Below, in pieces: positions 34,855-43,321 of a DNA stretch of 64,000 nucleotides. Under the pieces are notes generated by a model. That model had not been told where the DNA came from. It made no database searches and worked only from the letters and a program-made list of their open reading frames with translations. The stretch's first letter is position 1. Each line of letters begins with the position of its first letter. Origin of the DNA: Burkholderia humptydooensis (lineage in GTDB: Bacteria; Pseudomonadota; Gammaproteobacteria; Burkholderiales; Burkholderiaceae); assembly GCF_001513745.1 (NCBI RefSeq), contig NZ_CP013381.1, positions 124,001-188,000 on the forward strand, written 5' to 3'. The translations under genes were made by a program, and so were the position numbers.

Positions 34855-34896
34855 AAACCGTGCTGTATGGAGATATATCTTTATACAGCACGGTTT
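34855..34896. repeat. 42-bp near-perfect palindrome directly upstream of the gene at 34395-34853
   Basis: Arms of 21 bp (left arm AAACCGTGCTGTATGGAGAT and one more base) with two mismatches that would be G-U pairs in RNA, centred on AGATATATCT. In the rightward direction it is followed by more T residues and could terminate transcription; in the leftward direction it forms the leader of the gene. Confidence 0.82.
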
Positions 34897-34928
34897 TTCA
34901 GTTGTCGATCCGGCTGCATAAGTGCCAC

Positions 34929-34952
34929 ATCTGATAATTGTTCTTATCAGAT
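34929..34952. repeat. Inverted repeat ATCTGATAA / TTATCAGAT
   Basis: Perfect 9-bp arms around TTGTTC, 200 bp before the gene at 35151. It could be an operator or a short hairpin; no T-run follows directly. The remaining sequence from 34960 to 35150 shows no gene. Confidence 0.6.
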
Positions 34953-35150
34953 AGGCGACTTTTTGCTGTCAGATTCCGCGTTCTGCACTACACTCTGTCC
35001 TGACCCCCGTCCGGCGGGGCGCAACGGGGCAGGGCATGCGGTCGCGCCACGCCGGCCCGGCCGCGGCGCCGATCGCGCGATGTGCGCTCCGCTACGGTTT
35101 CCGTATCGCGTCATACGCCACCCGCCAGCCTTTCGCTACCTGGAGCACCT

Positions 35151-35918
35151 ATGTCGTCACCCGCTGTGGACCTGACCGACCCGAAAGCGGTCCTGCACGA
35201 GCTGCGCGACAGCGATCAGCGCGTGCGTGACGCGTTCGTCGCGGCACTGGGCACAGAGCTCGAGCAGCTGGCCGCAGGGCTCGCCGCATGTTTCCAGCGT
35301 CTGCCGGGCCTCAACGCGCGGCTCGTTCAGCACAACACGATTCGTACCGACTTGATGGGCGCGTTCGCGCTCGGCGTGCTTGACGACCTGATGGTCTCCA
35401 CCAAGCTCTTGCTGGCGGGCAAGTTGCCTGCGGGCGGCAACGTGATGCGGCAGGCGATCGAGGGCGTCGCGATGGCGCTGCTCTGTTCGACCGACAACCT
35501 GGTGGTGATCGAACAGAAGGACAACCGGCCACCGGTGCAAGCCCGGTACTGGAAGAAGGTGTGGGCGGGCGACACCCGCGTCCAGGGGCAACATGCGATT
35601 CGGCAGCTCGGTTGGAACGCGGCCGCGCTCGGCGTGAAGCGCGAGGGCATCAAGCGTCTGCGCGACGCGCAGCAGTTTTTTCATCCGTTCAGCCATTGCG
35701 GACAGGTCGCGATCGTCCATCGCGCGGCCCTTGCGCAACCCGGCGTTTGGAACCTAGGCGGGCATTTCGAGGCGGCGAAGCTCGACGGCTATCGGACCCA
35801 CATGGCGCAACGCATCGGACTGTGTGGTGTGCTGCCGGGGTTTCTCGATCGCCTGTTGGGTGCGTTGCCACCTACCGGTGCAGCGTCAGCCGCACCGAAC
35901 CCGCCGGCCCAAGGTTGA
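35151..35918 (+). CDS. Hypothetical protein (255 aa)
   Basis: Starts at MSSPAVDLTDPKAVLHELRD with GGAG before the ATG; an in-frame start at 35082 is less likely. Predicted helical and soluble: AFVAALGTELEQLAAGLAAC, LVQHNTIRTDLMGAFALGVL, VMRQAIEGVAMALLCSTD and FFHPFSHCGQVAIVHRAALA. The last block, with several His, resembles the helical bundle of large HEPN-like or AbiV-like proteins, but no catalytic motif is certain. It is the first of three same-strand genes ending with the tyrosine recombinase. Confidence 0.6.
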   Translation: MSSPAVDLTDPKAVLHELRDSDQRVRDAFVAALGTELEQLAAGLAACFQRLPGLNARLVQHNTIRTDLMGAFALGVLDDLMVSTKLLLAGKLPAGGNVMRQAIEGVAMALLCSTDNLVVIEQKDNRPPVQARYWKKVWAGDTRVQGQHAIRQLGWNAAALGVKREGIKRLRDAQQFFHPFSHCGQVAIVHRAALAQPGVWNLGGHFEAAKLDGYRTHMAQRIGLCGVLPGFLDRLLGALPPTGAASAAPNPPAQG

Positions 35919-35956
35919 GAGCTGGGTCCCATGCATAACAGAATCGAAGGACCTCT

Positions 35957-36685
35957 ATGGCGGCATCCGAAGTAGCAATCGCGGCCTCCCACGTCGCGAC
36001 CGCCGCGGCGCAAGTACCGGCGGTGAACGGTTGGACACTCGTGCTCACGAGCGCGGTTGTGGCGTCACTCATCAACGGCGGGGTATTGTGGTGGCTCAAG
36101 CGTGGCGATCGGCGACGTGAAGATCAAGCGAACGCGAAGCGACGAGAGCTGGCGCATCGCGACGCGGCCTATGTGTTGGAGGCGTTCGCGAGAGAGGCGA
36201 ACGATTACAGCGCCGCCATCGACGACGCGTTGCCCGAATACTGTCGTCACGACATGACGGCCTTCGACAGGTTGGATCACGTCCACCTGCGTTTCGACCT
36301 CCCGCCAGCGACCGTGGTATCTGAATTGAGCGCCGCCCGTGTCGACGAGCTGCGCGAACTTCGGGAAGGGGTGGGCCAAAGTGCTGCGTGGGTTGCTGGC
36401 CAGCACCATTGGACCGGCAAGGACGACGAGTACGAGTTCGAAACGCAACGTGCGATCCACTTTGGTTCGGTCGCCTGTCGCCTCGCAGACGCCATGCGCG
36501 CCGAGGTGGGCGTCTCACCGTACTCGATGACGGCGCAATATCTCGCCGACTTCGACGCTCAGTTCGAGCGGTTGGCGGAACGGTACGCAAAACGGCAGGG
36601 ATGTCTCGAACTGATTCCCGAACTCCAGCCGCGCATGAAGGACCGGTTCCCCGGTCTACTGGTCGTCGAGTCGGAGGGCTTGTGA
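35957..36685 (+). CDS. Hypothetical protein with one N-terminal membrane helix
   Basis: 242 residues. One transmembrane segment, TLVLTSAVVASLINGGVLWW (about residues 27-46), is followed by a basic stop-transfer stretch KRGDRRREDQANAKRRELA and a helical cytoplasmic domain of about 180 residues. No family is recognised. Its stop overlaps the GTG start of the recombinase gene, so the two are translated together. Confidence 0.65.
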   Translation: MAASEVAIAASHVATAAAQVPAVNGWTLVLTSAVVASLINGGVLWWLKRGDRRREDQANAKRRELAHRDAAYVLEAFAREANDYSAAIDDALPEYCRHDMTAFDRLDHVHLRFDLPPATVVSELSAARVDELRELREGVGQSAAWVAGQHHWTGKDDEYEFETQRAIHFGSVACRLADAMRAEVGVSPYSMTAQYLADFDAQFERLAERYAKRQGCLELIPELQPRMKDRFPGLLVVESEGL

Positions 36686-39027
36686 GCGGATCTGGCCACC
36701 GACGTGATCATCGTAGGGCCACGGATTCGTCGCGGCCGCTGCTGCGCCTGACGACTTCCCACTTCGCGTTATACCGCGCGTATCTGGAAGGGCTTGACGA
36801 GCCGACGATGCACGCGCACTACGGCGTGCCGGGCACCGACGTGCGCGTCACGCGTCGCACGCTGGCGATGCTCCGCGACACGCTGACGATCGCCGCGCGT
36901 CGCGCGCGCGACATCGACGCCGCGCACTTGCTGCGCCTTAAGCCGGGCAGCCTGCCGCGCGACGCGCATGCGGGGGGCGCCGAGGGCGGGGCGGTCGAAG
37001 TGCCGACGCTCGAGGCGTTCCGCGAGTCGGTCGACCCTGATGCGTTCTACAGCGAACGCGAGCTCGTCGCGCTGTACGTCGACACCTATCCGCCGGCGTC
37101 GTCGCCCGAGCTCGATCGCAAGGTCGCGCGCAATCGGCGTCTGCGCGACCGGCAGGACGCGGCGCTCGCGCGGATGGAGGCCAGTCTCGTCGAGGCACCG
37201 CAGCCCACGCACACGCTCGACGGCTGGTTCGACGCGAAGCTCGTCGCGCGGCTGGCGGCCGTCGGCATCACCACCTTCGCCGAGCTGCTCGCGCTGATCC
37301 ACGCACGGCGCCGGCGCTGGTATCGCGCGGTGCCGCGCCTCGGCGCGATCGGCGCGCAGCGCGTCACCGACTTTGTGGCGCAGCATCCGGACACGCTCGG
37401 CTACCTGTCGCCGCTCGCGGTCACGCCGCGCCGGCAGCTGGCACCCAGCCACCCGGCGCTGCAGCCGGTGGCGGGCGCCGGCGCCGACGTGGTGCCGCTC
37501 GAGGCGCTGCGCGTGCCGGCCGCGCTCGACGGCTCGGCCGGCCTGAACCGCGCGCCGGTGCCCGCGCATCAGGCCGAGCTGAATACCGACCTGCAGGCCG
37601 TTCACGCGTGGATCTCGATCCGCGGCGCGCGCAGCGAGGCGACCCGCCGCGCGTACCGGCGCGAAGCGGAACGGCTGCTGCTGTGGGCGATCGTGGTGAA
37701 GGGCAAGCCGCTGTCGTCGCTGAACACACCGGACTGCGCCGAGTACCTCGACGCCTTCCTGCGCAACCCGCAGCCCGCGGCGCGCTGGATCGGGCGCGGC
37801 CGGGTCGAGCGGTTCGACCCAGCGTGGCGGCCGTTCGTCGGGCCGCTATCGGAGCGCAGCCGCGACACCGCGCGGCGCATCCTCAACGCGATGGGCGCAT
37901 GGCTGGTCGGCCAGCAGTACCTGCGCGTGAATCCGTTTGCCGGCCTGCCGGCCGCGCCGGCCGTCGCGCTCGACACGACCGGGCGCACGCTCACGCGCGC
38001 GCAGTGGCAGTACGTGCTGCAGACCGTGTTCCGGCCCGTGTCGGCTTTCGACGCCGCCGGCGAGCAAGCGGCGACCGCGCGCGATGCGTTCGGGCTGCTG
38101 TTCGCGTACGCGACCGGGCTGCGGCGCGCCGAGCTCGCCGCGGCGACCACCGGCGCGCTCACGCGTACCGCGCTCGACGGTGCACTCGACGATGCATGGA
38201 GCCTGCGCGTGCTGGGCAAGGGCCGGCGCGCGCGCACCGTGCCGATGCCGCGGCGCCTGATCGACGCGCTGCGCGCGCAGCTGCGCACGCGCCCGGTGCC
38301 GCTCACGCTCGAGACCGCGCCGGCCGACACGCCGCTGATCGCGCATCTTGTGACCGGCGAGGCCCTGCACCCGGACGTGGTCGGGCGGCTGTTCAAGGGG
38401 ATCTTCGCGCGGGCCGCCGACCAACTGGCGACCACCTACCCGAACGCGGCCGCCGACCTGCGCCGCGCGAGCACGCACTGGCTGCGCCACACCTTCGCGA
38501 ACCATGGGCTGGACGCCGGCGCCGACCTGCGCGACATGCAGGAGCTGCTCGGCCACGCGAGCCTGGCGACCACTACGCGCTACACCAAGGCGGATGCCGC
38601 ACGCCAGTTTCAGTCGGTCGAGGCGTTTTTCAACGCGGCGCTCGACGGCGCGGAGCCGGCGGCGGCCGCGGGCGCACCCGCAACGTCGACGCCGGCGAGC
38701 GCCGCTGAGACCTTCCGCGCGGACGCTCGCCCCGCGGCGCAGTGGGTCGACGTGCACGTCACGCTGCGCGTTGAACCGAAGCGCGCGGGCGGCCGCGGCC
38801 GCGCCCGTGTCCTCGAGCGCGTCGAGCGCGAGGTGCTGGCCGGTGTCGTGCGCACGCCGACCCGCGACGGCGTCACCGTGCTGCAGGTGCCGTTCGAGAA
38901 CGACGATGCGTTCGATCGGCGTGTCGATGACCTGCTGGTCGCGATCGCGCTGACCGCCGAGCAGCATCGCTGCACGTCGGAGAGCGAGGCGTGGGCCGAG
39001 GTGGCGGGCGAACGCTGGACGTGGTGA
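36682..39027 (+). CDS. Large tyrosine recombinase/integrase
   Basis: 781 residues from a GTG overlapping the preceding stop, with GGAGG upstream; longer in-frame starts inside the upstream gene are rejected. The N-terminal 350 residues match the extra domain seen in big phage-related integrases (SHFALYRAYLEGLDEPTMHA, then a helix-hairpin-helix-like LVARLAAVGITTFAELLALI). A SAM-like core-binding domain (LNTDLQAVHAWISIRGARSE) precedes the catalytic domain with Arg481 (GLRRAEL), His599-x-x-Arg602 (HWLRH), His625 (LLGHAS) and the nucleophile Tyr634 (TTTRYTK). All key residues are present. A 21-bp repeat 91 bp downstream of the gene, repeated at 53564, may be its attachment site. Confidence 0.87.
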   Translation: MSGSGHRRDHRRATDSSRPLLRLTTSHFALYRAYLEGLDEPTMHAHYGVPGTDVRVTRRTLAMLRDTLTIAARRARDIDAAHLLRLKPGSLPRDAHAGGAEGGAVEVPTLEAFRESVDPDAFYSERELVALYVDTYPPASSPELDRKVARNRRLRDRQDAALARMEASLVEAPQPTHTLDGWFDAKLVARLAAVGITTFAELLALIHARRRRWYRAVPRLGAIGAQRVTDFVAQHPDTLGYLSPLAVTPRRQLAPSHPALQPVAGAGADVVPLEALRVPAALDGSAGLNRAPVPAHQAELNTDLQAVHAWISIRGARSEATRRAYRREAERLLLWAIVVKGKPLSSLNTPDCAEYLDAFLRNPQPAARWIGRGRVERFDPAWRPFVGPLSERSRDTARRILNAMGAWLVGQQYLRVNPFAGLPAAPAVALDTTGRTLTRAQWQYVLQTVFRPVSAFDAAGEQAATARDAFGLLFAYATGLRRAELAAATTGALTRTALDGALDDAWSLRVLGKGRRARTVPMPRRLIDALRAQLRTRPVPLTLETAPADTPLIAHLVTGEALHPDVVGRLFKGIFARAADQLATTYPNAAADLRRASTHWLRHTFANHGLDAGADLRDMQELLGHASLATTTRYTKADAARQFQSVEAFFNAALDGAEPAAAAGAPATSTPASAAETFRADARPAAQWVDVHVTLRVEPKRAGGRGRARVLERVEREVLAGVVRTPTRDGVTVLQVPFENDDAFDRRVDDLLVAIALTAEQHRCTSESEAWAEVAGERWTW

Positions 39028-39118
39028 GATACGCAATCTCGGCTGCGCGACGTCCATTGAGCGCGCCAGCGAGTCAGCCCGACATTGCGGCGCGTGCGAC
39101 GAGCACGATTTTGGACAA

Positions 39119-39139
39119 GTATAAAAGCGTCTCTCTAGC
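39119..39139 (+). repeat. 21-bp direct repeat, left copy (candidate attachment core)
   Basis: The sequence beginning GTATAAAAGCG and ending TCTCTCTAGC is found again, identical, at 53564-53584 in the same orientation. It lies 91 bp after the recombinase stop, a typical place for an attachment site. The two copies enclose 14.4 kb. Confidence 0.75.
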
Positions 39140-39211
39140 GGTATCGCAGGCTGATGACACCTGCGCCACGACCGGCCCAGACGCGGCCCGGCGGGCAACT
39201 ACTGGAGCGCT

Positions 39212-39295
39212 ATGCCAGATGACACAAACGGGTGGACGGTCGCCGTCCTGGTTCTGCTGTTGCTGCTTCTGCAACTACATGGCTGCGGCAACTGA
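39212..39295 (+). CDS. Possible 27-residue hydrophobic peptide
   Basis: Short frame MPDDTNGWTVAVLVLLLLLL continuing QLHGCGN, with GGAG six bases before the ATG. It has one strongly hydrophobic helix and a Leu-His-Gly-Cys near the end. It lies just inside the repeat at 39119 and is followed about 90 bp later by a terminator, so a small transcription unit is possible. Peptides of this kind include type I toxins and small membrane proteins; no antisense RNA signal can be proven. It could also be chance. Confidence 0.3.
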   Translation: MPDDTNGWTVAVLVLLLLLLQLHGCGN

Positions 39296-39382
39296 CCGAG
39301 CGCTGGGTTAACCTCCCGTGGCGAGCGCTGCGCCGGATCTGCTTGATTGAGCGGGTTACGCCGGAGTTCCTTCAACCTTCGC

Positions 39383-39406
39383 CCGCCCCACGCGGGGCGG
39401 TTTCTT
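39383..39406 (+). terminator. Hairpin followed by T-rich tract
   Basis: CCGCCCC/GGGGCGG arms (39383-39389, 39394-39400) with loop ACGC, followed by TTTCTT. It would end rightward transcripts from the recombinase or the small ORF. Confidence 0.55.
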
Positions 39407-39427
39407 GGCCTATCTGTTCGGGTGCGC

Positions 39428-40069
39428 TCACGGCTGCTGGGCGAATTGACGGGGTGCGATGTGTCCTTTTTCTCCCACCGCAACGCCGATCGACCACAGC
39501 ACATCGACCACGATCTTGTCGAATACCGCCACGGCGACGTCGAGCGCGTGCTGAGCCGAAGCTGCGTCGCAGGTCCGTCCGCTGTGAACGATGGCGTTTC
39601 GCAACTCCTGGACGCGGCAGCTCTCATCGATGAGCGCAACCGACTCGCCCTCTCGACGCAGAGCGGTGATGTCCAACGCGGCCAGCTCTTGGAAGAGCCG
39701 CGACAGCAGCTTACGGTAGCGTTCGAAACCGGTCTGACCCAGTGCGTGCTTGACAATAACATCGGCGAGCGCGTCGTTATGGACGAGACCATAGACGATC
39801 GACTGCAACAGCGTCGCTTTCATGAACAATTCGATGGTCGTCGCGCAAAACACGACTGCGGCAGCGTGATGTCCGTTCCCCTTCAAGCGCTTTGCTTCCT
39901 GTAACGCATCGACCGCGGGTCGCATCACCATCGGGTGGGCGAGGTAGTAGGACTTCAGACGCTCTGCCGTGAACTCCCCGATCGCTTGGGCGCGATGCGC
40001 CGGATACAATTCCTCGCCGATGCGCTCGTACATTTCATCGATTGCGGCGTCGTTCTGGTCGTAACTCAT
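39428..40069 (-). CDS. HEPN-like hypothetical protein
   Basis: 213 residues, all-helical. The C-terminal half has VQELRNAIVHSGRTCD (about residues 153-168); Arg-Asn-x3-His is the catalytic signature of HEPN ribonucleases. The middle part, NGHHAAAVVFCATTIELFMK, also fits the HEPN bundle. HEPN proteins act as toxins or in defence, often paired with a nucleotidyltransferase antitoxin, but no such partner is encoded nearby. It faces away from the gene at 40331 across a 260-bp intergenic region that would hold both promoters. Function is inferred from the motif only. Confidence 0.6.
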   Translation of the reverse strand: MSYDQNDAAIDEMYERIGEELYPAHRAQAIGEFTAERLKSYYLAHPMVMRPAVDALQEAKRLKGNGHHAAAVVFCATTIELFMKATLLQSIVYGLVHNDALADVIVKHALGQTGFERYRKLLSRLFQELAALDITALRREGESVALIDESCRVQELRNAIVHSGRTCDAASAQHALDVAVAVFDKIVVDVLWSIGVAVGEKGHIAPRQFAQQP

Positions 40070-40276
40070 GGATCGTCGTCGCCTAGTTCGAGCGACCGTA
40101 GTTCAGCCCGTACTCGTATTCGTCGCGCGGTAGTTGGCTGACAATCAGCGTTTTCTCCGCCGCCATCAATGGTATGCGGTCAATTAACGACGTCTATCAG
40201 AAAGGACTCGAGCGCAGAGTAGTCCAGACAAGGAATCTGTTTCCGAAATGCGCGATCGAAATTTGAAAGCGCCCTT

Positions 40277-40292
40277 GGCAGAAGGTGTGCAA
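40277..40292 (+). promoter_or_regulatory. Possible sigma-54 promoter element
   Basis: TGGCAGAAGGTGTGCA resembles TGGCAC-N5-TTGC with the GG and GC dinucleotides at the right distance. It lies 39 bp before the ATG at 40331. No activator gene is adjacent, so this is tentative. Confidence 0.28.
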
Positions 40293-40330
40293 CATGACGA
40301 CACTTGTTTTATCCGAGACTCGAAGCGACC

Positions 40331-41962
40331 ATGCCAAGTATCAATGTGAACCTCCCACCGATCCGTCTATATGCTGAGGTGAAGGGGGGCGAGCTGAAAC
40401 AGATTGCTCAGTCCGCCTCTAACGGAGCGGGTGAAATCGATGCCAGTCGACTCGTGTCGACTGCGGCCGGGATTCGACTCGACGAGGCGCAGGAACTCGC
40501 GCTGACGAACGGGCGCCTGTTTGAGGCTGGGCTTAGCATGGCGATGCTTGATCATCCGGGGGACGTTGGCCGAGTGTATCAGCGCTTCGGAAACACACTC
40601 TCGACAGTGCTCGAATCCGTACTCACACCGCAAGGTCAGCTTGCGGACACGCCGGTGATGTTTCAGGGGCAACGGCAGTCAATGAGTCAGGTGTTCCAGC
40701 GCACACTGACGAATCCGCTCGAGCCGACGTCGGATCAGATTGGCCGGCAACCGCCTGGTAAGGAATCGGAAGGGGTCCGCAACTGGATAATGACCGAGTT
40801 GCGCAGCCCGATCATCGGCGACGACGGCCGCTACATGCCAGGGCGCGACGCAAGGGATCTACTGTCGCGGATCAAGATGCTGAGTTCGTTCGGCACAACG
40901 GTATGGCAACTGATGCAGGTTAAAGATGCACCGGAAAATGTCGAGGCCATTCGCAAAATGCTGAAGCCGCTTGGCAATGGCGTGGCCGAACAGTTTGCTG
41001 ACCGCTATGCGCAATTCACGCAGCGCACGCGTACGACGAACTTCGACGACGCGGTGAGCCGAATGCGCAGCGAACGTGTGCCGCTCATCGACGGTGAGCC
41101 AGTAAACGGCATCTATACATCTGCTGCGCAGCACGGACTCGGCTTTGGCAATGTGATGGTGACCTCGAGCGATCCTGTTGTCGAGGCCCGTTTGCGCGCA
41201 GCATTGCACGCAGACGCGAGCTACGGAAACATAAACGGGATCGCGCGGCAGGGTGCACCTATCGAGCCGGGCGCTAGCGGGCTGCCCGAGCGGCCGTTCA
41301 TGATGTCTGCGAAGGAGATCGCGCCGGATCATCCGGTTATGGAGATTTACCAGAACCTATTCGCGACCGCGAGCGATGGCACCGAGCGAACGTTCCTTGA
41401 GGCACTCGACGCGCACGCGTTTCCGCACGGCGTCGGCGTGAACCGCTGGCAGCCGAACGGAACGTTCGCAGTCGAATCGAACCTGCGCGGGCTGCCTTCA
41501 GCCGGCGCGCAATCGGGCGGCACGTGCGACGTGCTACTTGCGCTCAACACGCTCTCCGACGAACCGCTCTATGGCCGCGCAGACGTCGTCGAGCCGGCAA
41601 CGCTCGGCATTGCCGCATTCATGAACTATGGTGGGTACCACACGTTCGCAGAGACGGTGCCGGTCGGCATGTCGATGGCAAACGGAGACGACGAATTTAA
41701 TCCGTCGTCGGGCGCAATGCCAGTGTCGATCGGTCAGCCGATCTTCGAACCGCTGACGACCGATATTCAGCACGAGGATCTGTACAACCGTGTAGCAAAT
41801 ATGGCGATCGGATACACGAACGCGCCGTTTGACGACGTGCAGGCAATTCGAAATGCGTACGGGCAAACTCATGAAATGCTGTGCAATGAGCATCCTGAAC
41901 TAAGGCATATGGGTACTGTCAGTATTCAGACAACCCGTGTTGGGCTCGATGACCAGCGTTGA
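40331..41962 (+). CDS. Hypothetical protein (543 aa), unknown family
   Basis: Begins MPSINVNLPPIRLYAEVKGG, preferred to the start nine codons earlier, though neither has a clear ribosome binding site. The protein lacks a signal peptide and membrane helices. Patches such as YQRFGNTLSTVLESVLTPQG, SRIKMLSSFGTTVWQLMQVK, GVNRWQPNGTFAVESNLRGL and GTCDVLLALNTLSDEPLYGR look like a multi-domain, mixed alpha/beta protein. I do not recognise it; a secreted effector or toxin is possible since it stands alone in an island. Its codon use seems less GC-biased than the flanking chromosome, in keeping with foreign origin. Confidence 0.6.
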   Translation: MPSINVNLPPIRLYAEVKGGELKQIAQSASNGAGEIDASRLVSTAAGIRLDEAQELALTNGRLFEAGLSMAMLDHPGDVGRVYQRFGNTLSTVLESVLTPQGQLADTPVMFQGQRQSMSQVFQRTLTNPLEPTSDQIGRQPPGKESEGVRNWIMTELRSPIIGDDGRYMPGRDARDLLSRIKMLSSFGTTVWQLMQVKDAPENVEAIRKMLKPLGNGVAEQFADRYAQFTQRTRTTNFDDAVSRMRSERVPLIDGEPVNGIYTSAAQHGLGFGNVMVTSSDPVVEARLRAALHADASYGNINGIARQGAPIEPGASGLPERPFMMSAKEIAPDHPVMEIYQNLFATASDGTERTFLEALDAHAFPHGVGVNRWQPNGTFAVESNLRGLPSAGAQSGGTCDVLLALNTLSDEPLYGRADVVEPATLGIAAFMNYGGYHTFAETVPVGMSMANGDDEFNPSSGAMPVSIGQPIFEPLTTDIQHEDLYNRVANMAIGYTNAPFDDVQAIRNAYGQTHEMLCNEHPELRHMGTVSIQTTRVGLDDQR

Positions 41963-42006
41963 TGCGACGCAATCAGCGTTGCCACGGATGGCAATAGGGT
42001 TACTAA

Positions 42007-42138
42007 TCAACGGTTCTCGACCGGTTTATTCCAAGGCAAAAGTGTCGCGTAATCGTCGGCGGTTTGCGCAAGTGGGAGATGCTGGAACAGCCAGGCGAGG
42101 TAACGGTACGGGTCGATGCCGTTGGCCTTACAGGTTCA
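42007..42138 (-). pseudogene. IS66 TnpC, C-terminal remnant
   Basis: Minus-strand reading CKANGIDPYRYLAWLFQHLP followed by LAQTADDYATLLPWNKP and a stop at 42009-42007: the final domain of an IS66 transposase from a copy different from the one at 23266. Nothing upstream of it survives. The rest of 41963-42213 shows no gene. Confidence 0.8.
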
Positions 42139-42213
42139 TGCTGAACGATCGTATGCGATCCATCAGCGACGCCTCTCATCAGGTAGAAGAGAGTCGTCAT
42201 CCGGTATGCGTCG

Positions 42214-42522
42214 TTAGTCGCGCTTGCGAATCGAGTAGGAGTACGGGTGAACGAGCACGAGATTGGCGGCCAAGGGCAGAAGTGCGACTGATGTGGCGCG
42301 AGTTCGCGCAGCGATTTCTTCTTCCGACAGCGGCTTCGAAACCCGTTTCCCACCCCATACTTGCGCACACAGCGGGCGGGGGGCGTCGGGATGTGGTGCA
42401 TCCCAAGCAATCTCCAGGGAGTCGCCTGATGGGAACTCCAGAACGAGGGAGTCAGCGGTAAGGGGTACCAACTGACCTGACGCGTCGTGGATGTACGCTT
42501 TGATCTGCTTTGAATCGGCCAT
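42214..42522 (-). CDS. Small hypothetical protein (102 aa)
   Basis: MADSKQIKAYIHDASGQLVP, LTADSLVLEFPSGDSLEIAW, then an Arg/Lys/Ala-rich C-terminal part. It looks like a beta-rich N-terminal domain with real amino-acid balance. There is no obvious ribosome binding site, and its start lies 42 bp outside the left terminal repeat at 42564, so its promoter may have been displaced by that insertion. Family unknown. Confidence 0.45.
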   Translation of the reverse strand: MADSKQIKAYIHDASGQLVPLTADSLVLEFPSGDSLEIAWDAPHPDAPRPLCAQVWGGKRVSKPLSEEEIAARTRATSVALLPLAANLVLVHPYSYSIRKRD

Positions 42523-42563
42523 GTTTTGTAAGCGACTCGTCCTGACCGTTTACTGATGCTGAT

Positions 42564-42591
42564 TTTTCGGGTATCCGTTTTTCGTGGTTGA
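42564..42591 (+). repeat. Left terminal inverted repeat of the ISL3-type element
   Basis: TTTTCGGGTATCCGTTTTT followed by CGTGGTTGA; it differs from the right repeat at two positions. The stretch from here to 42713 is otherwise non-coding and holds the subterminal repeats. Confidence 0.8.
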
Positions 42592-42713
42592 ACAGTGAGA
42601 AACGTGGATGCCCTTGAAATCGCATTTTGCGGTTGGTAGTCTCGACCAGCAAACGATGCAAAAACCGCATTGTTTGGTTGATCGCCCGAGTTCTCCGGCC
42701 ATGCGGCCTGTTA

Positions 42714-43247
42714 TCAGATCCGCCGCGGCTGCGGCGACTGCGCTGCGCGCTGCTTGACATCGATGTTGGCGGCAATCGGCAATGCGATGAACTCAACCTC
42801 TTGCATCTCTCCCCACTCCTTCATGAACGGAAGATAGAAGCAGATGATCCAGCTGTCATCTGCCCGGCGGCCGGCATACGGGTGAAGGATCTCGCCGTCC
42901 GCGCGCACACGATCGAAGCGGAATAGCCCCTTTCTAGGGTAGGGCTCGCCTTCGAGCCGTGCTTCCATCATGCGCATCAACGCTTCATGGGGGAAGTTAG
43001 GATGCCCGGACGAGCGCGCCTCTGCGATCGAAGCACGGATATGGTCTTCTTCGATCAGGTGCGCGTCGTCCAGTTCGGCCTCGTTGAGCACCACTTCCTC
43101 GACCATGTAGGGCGGCCCTTCGTACCAGACCGGGTCATCTTCGACGAGCCGGATGGCGGTGACAGTGCGGGTGCCGACGTCAGTGCAGCGCCACCAGAAC
43201 GGGCCGCAGATGAATTCGAGGCCGATTTTGAAGTCAGAGAGTTTCAT
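42714..43247 (-). CDS. Hypothetical protein (177 aa) within the transposon
   Basis: Begins MKLSDFKIGLEFICGPFWWR (an in-frame start three codons earlier is possible). It continues CTDVGTRTVTAIRLVEDDPV, VVLNEAELDDAHLIEEDHIR and LFRFDRVRADGEILHPYAGR. Acidic, soluble, with a beta-rich start. I do not recognise a family. It is transcribed in the same direction as the WYL regulator gene upstream of it and could share its transcript. Confidence 0.6.
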   Translation of the reverse strand: MKLSDFKIGLEFICGPFWWRCTDVGTRTVTAIRLVEDDPVWYEGPPYMVEEVVLNEAELDDAHLIEEDHIRASIAEARSSGHPNFPHEALMRMMEARLEGEPYPRKGLFRFDRVRADGEILHPYAGRRADDSWIICFYLPFMKEWGEMQEVEFIALPIAANIDVKQRAAQSPQPRRI

Positions 43248-43321
43248 GCCGGTCACCGTTCCGGATTGTGTTCACAGTAGAAAGCGCGTCCGTACAGGTG
43301 GGATCAAGGCCCGCACCATTA

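Noticed and set aside
37846..39198. Minus-strand 450-codon frame antisense to the tyrosine recombinase gene
   Set aside because: Arg/Gln-rich, no motif and no ribosome binding site, while the other strand has all recombinase catalytic residues.
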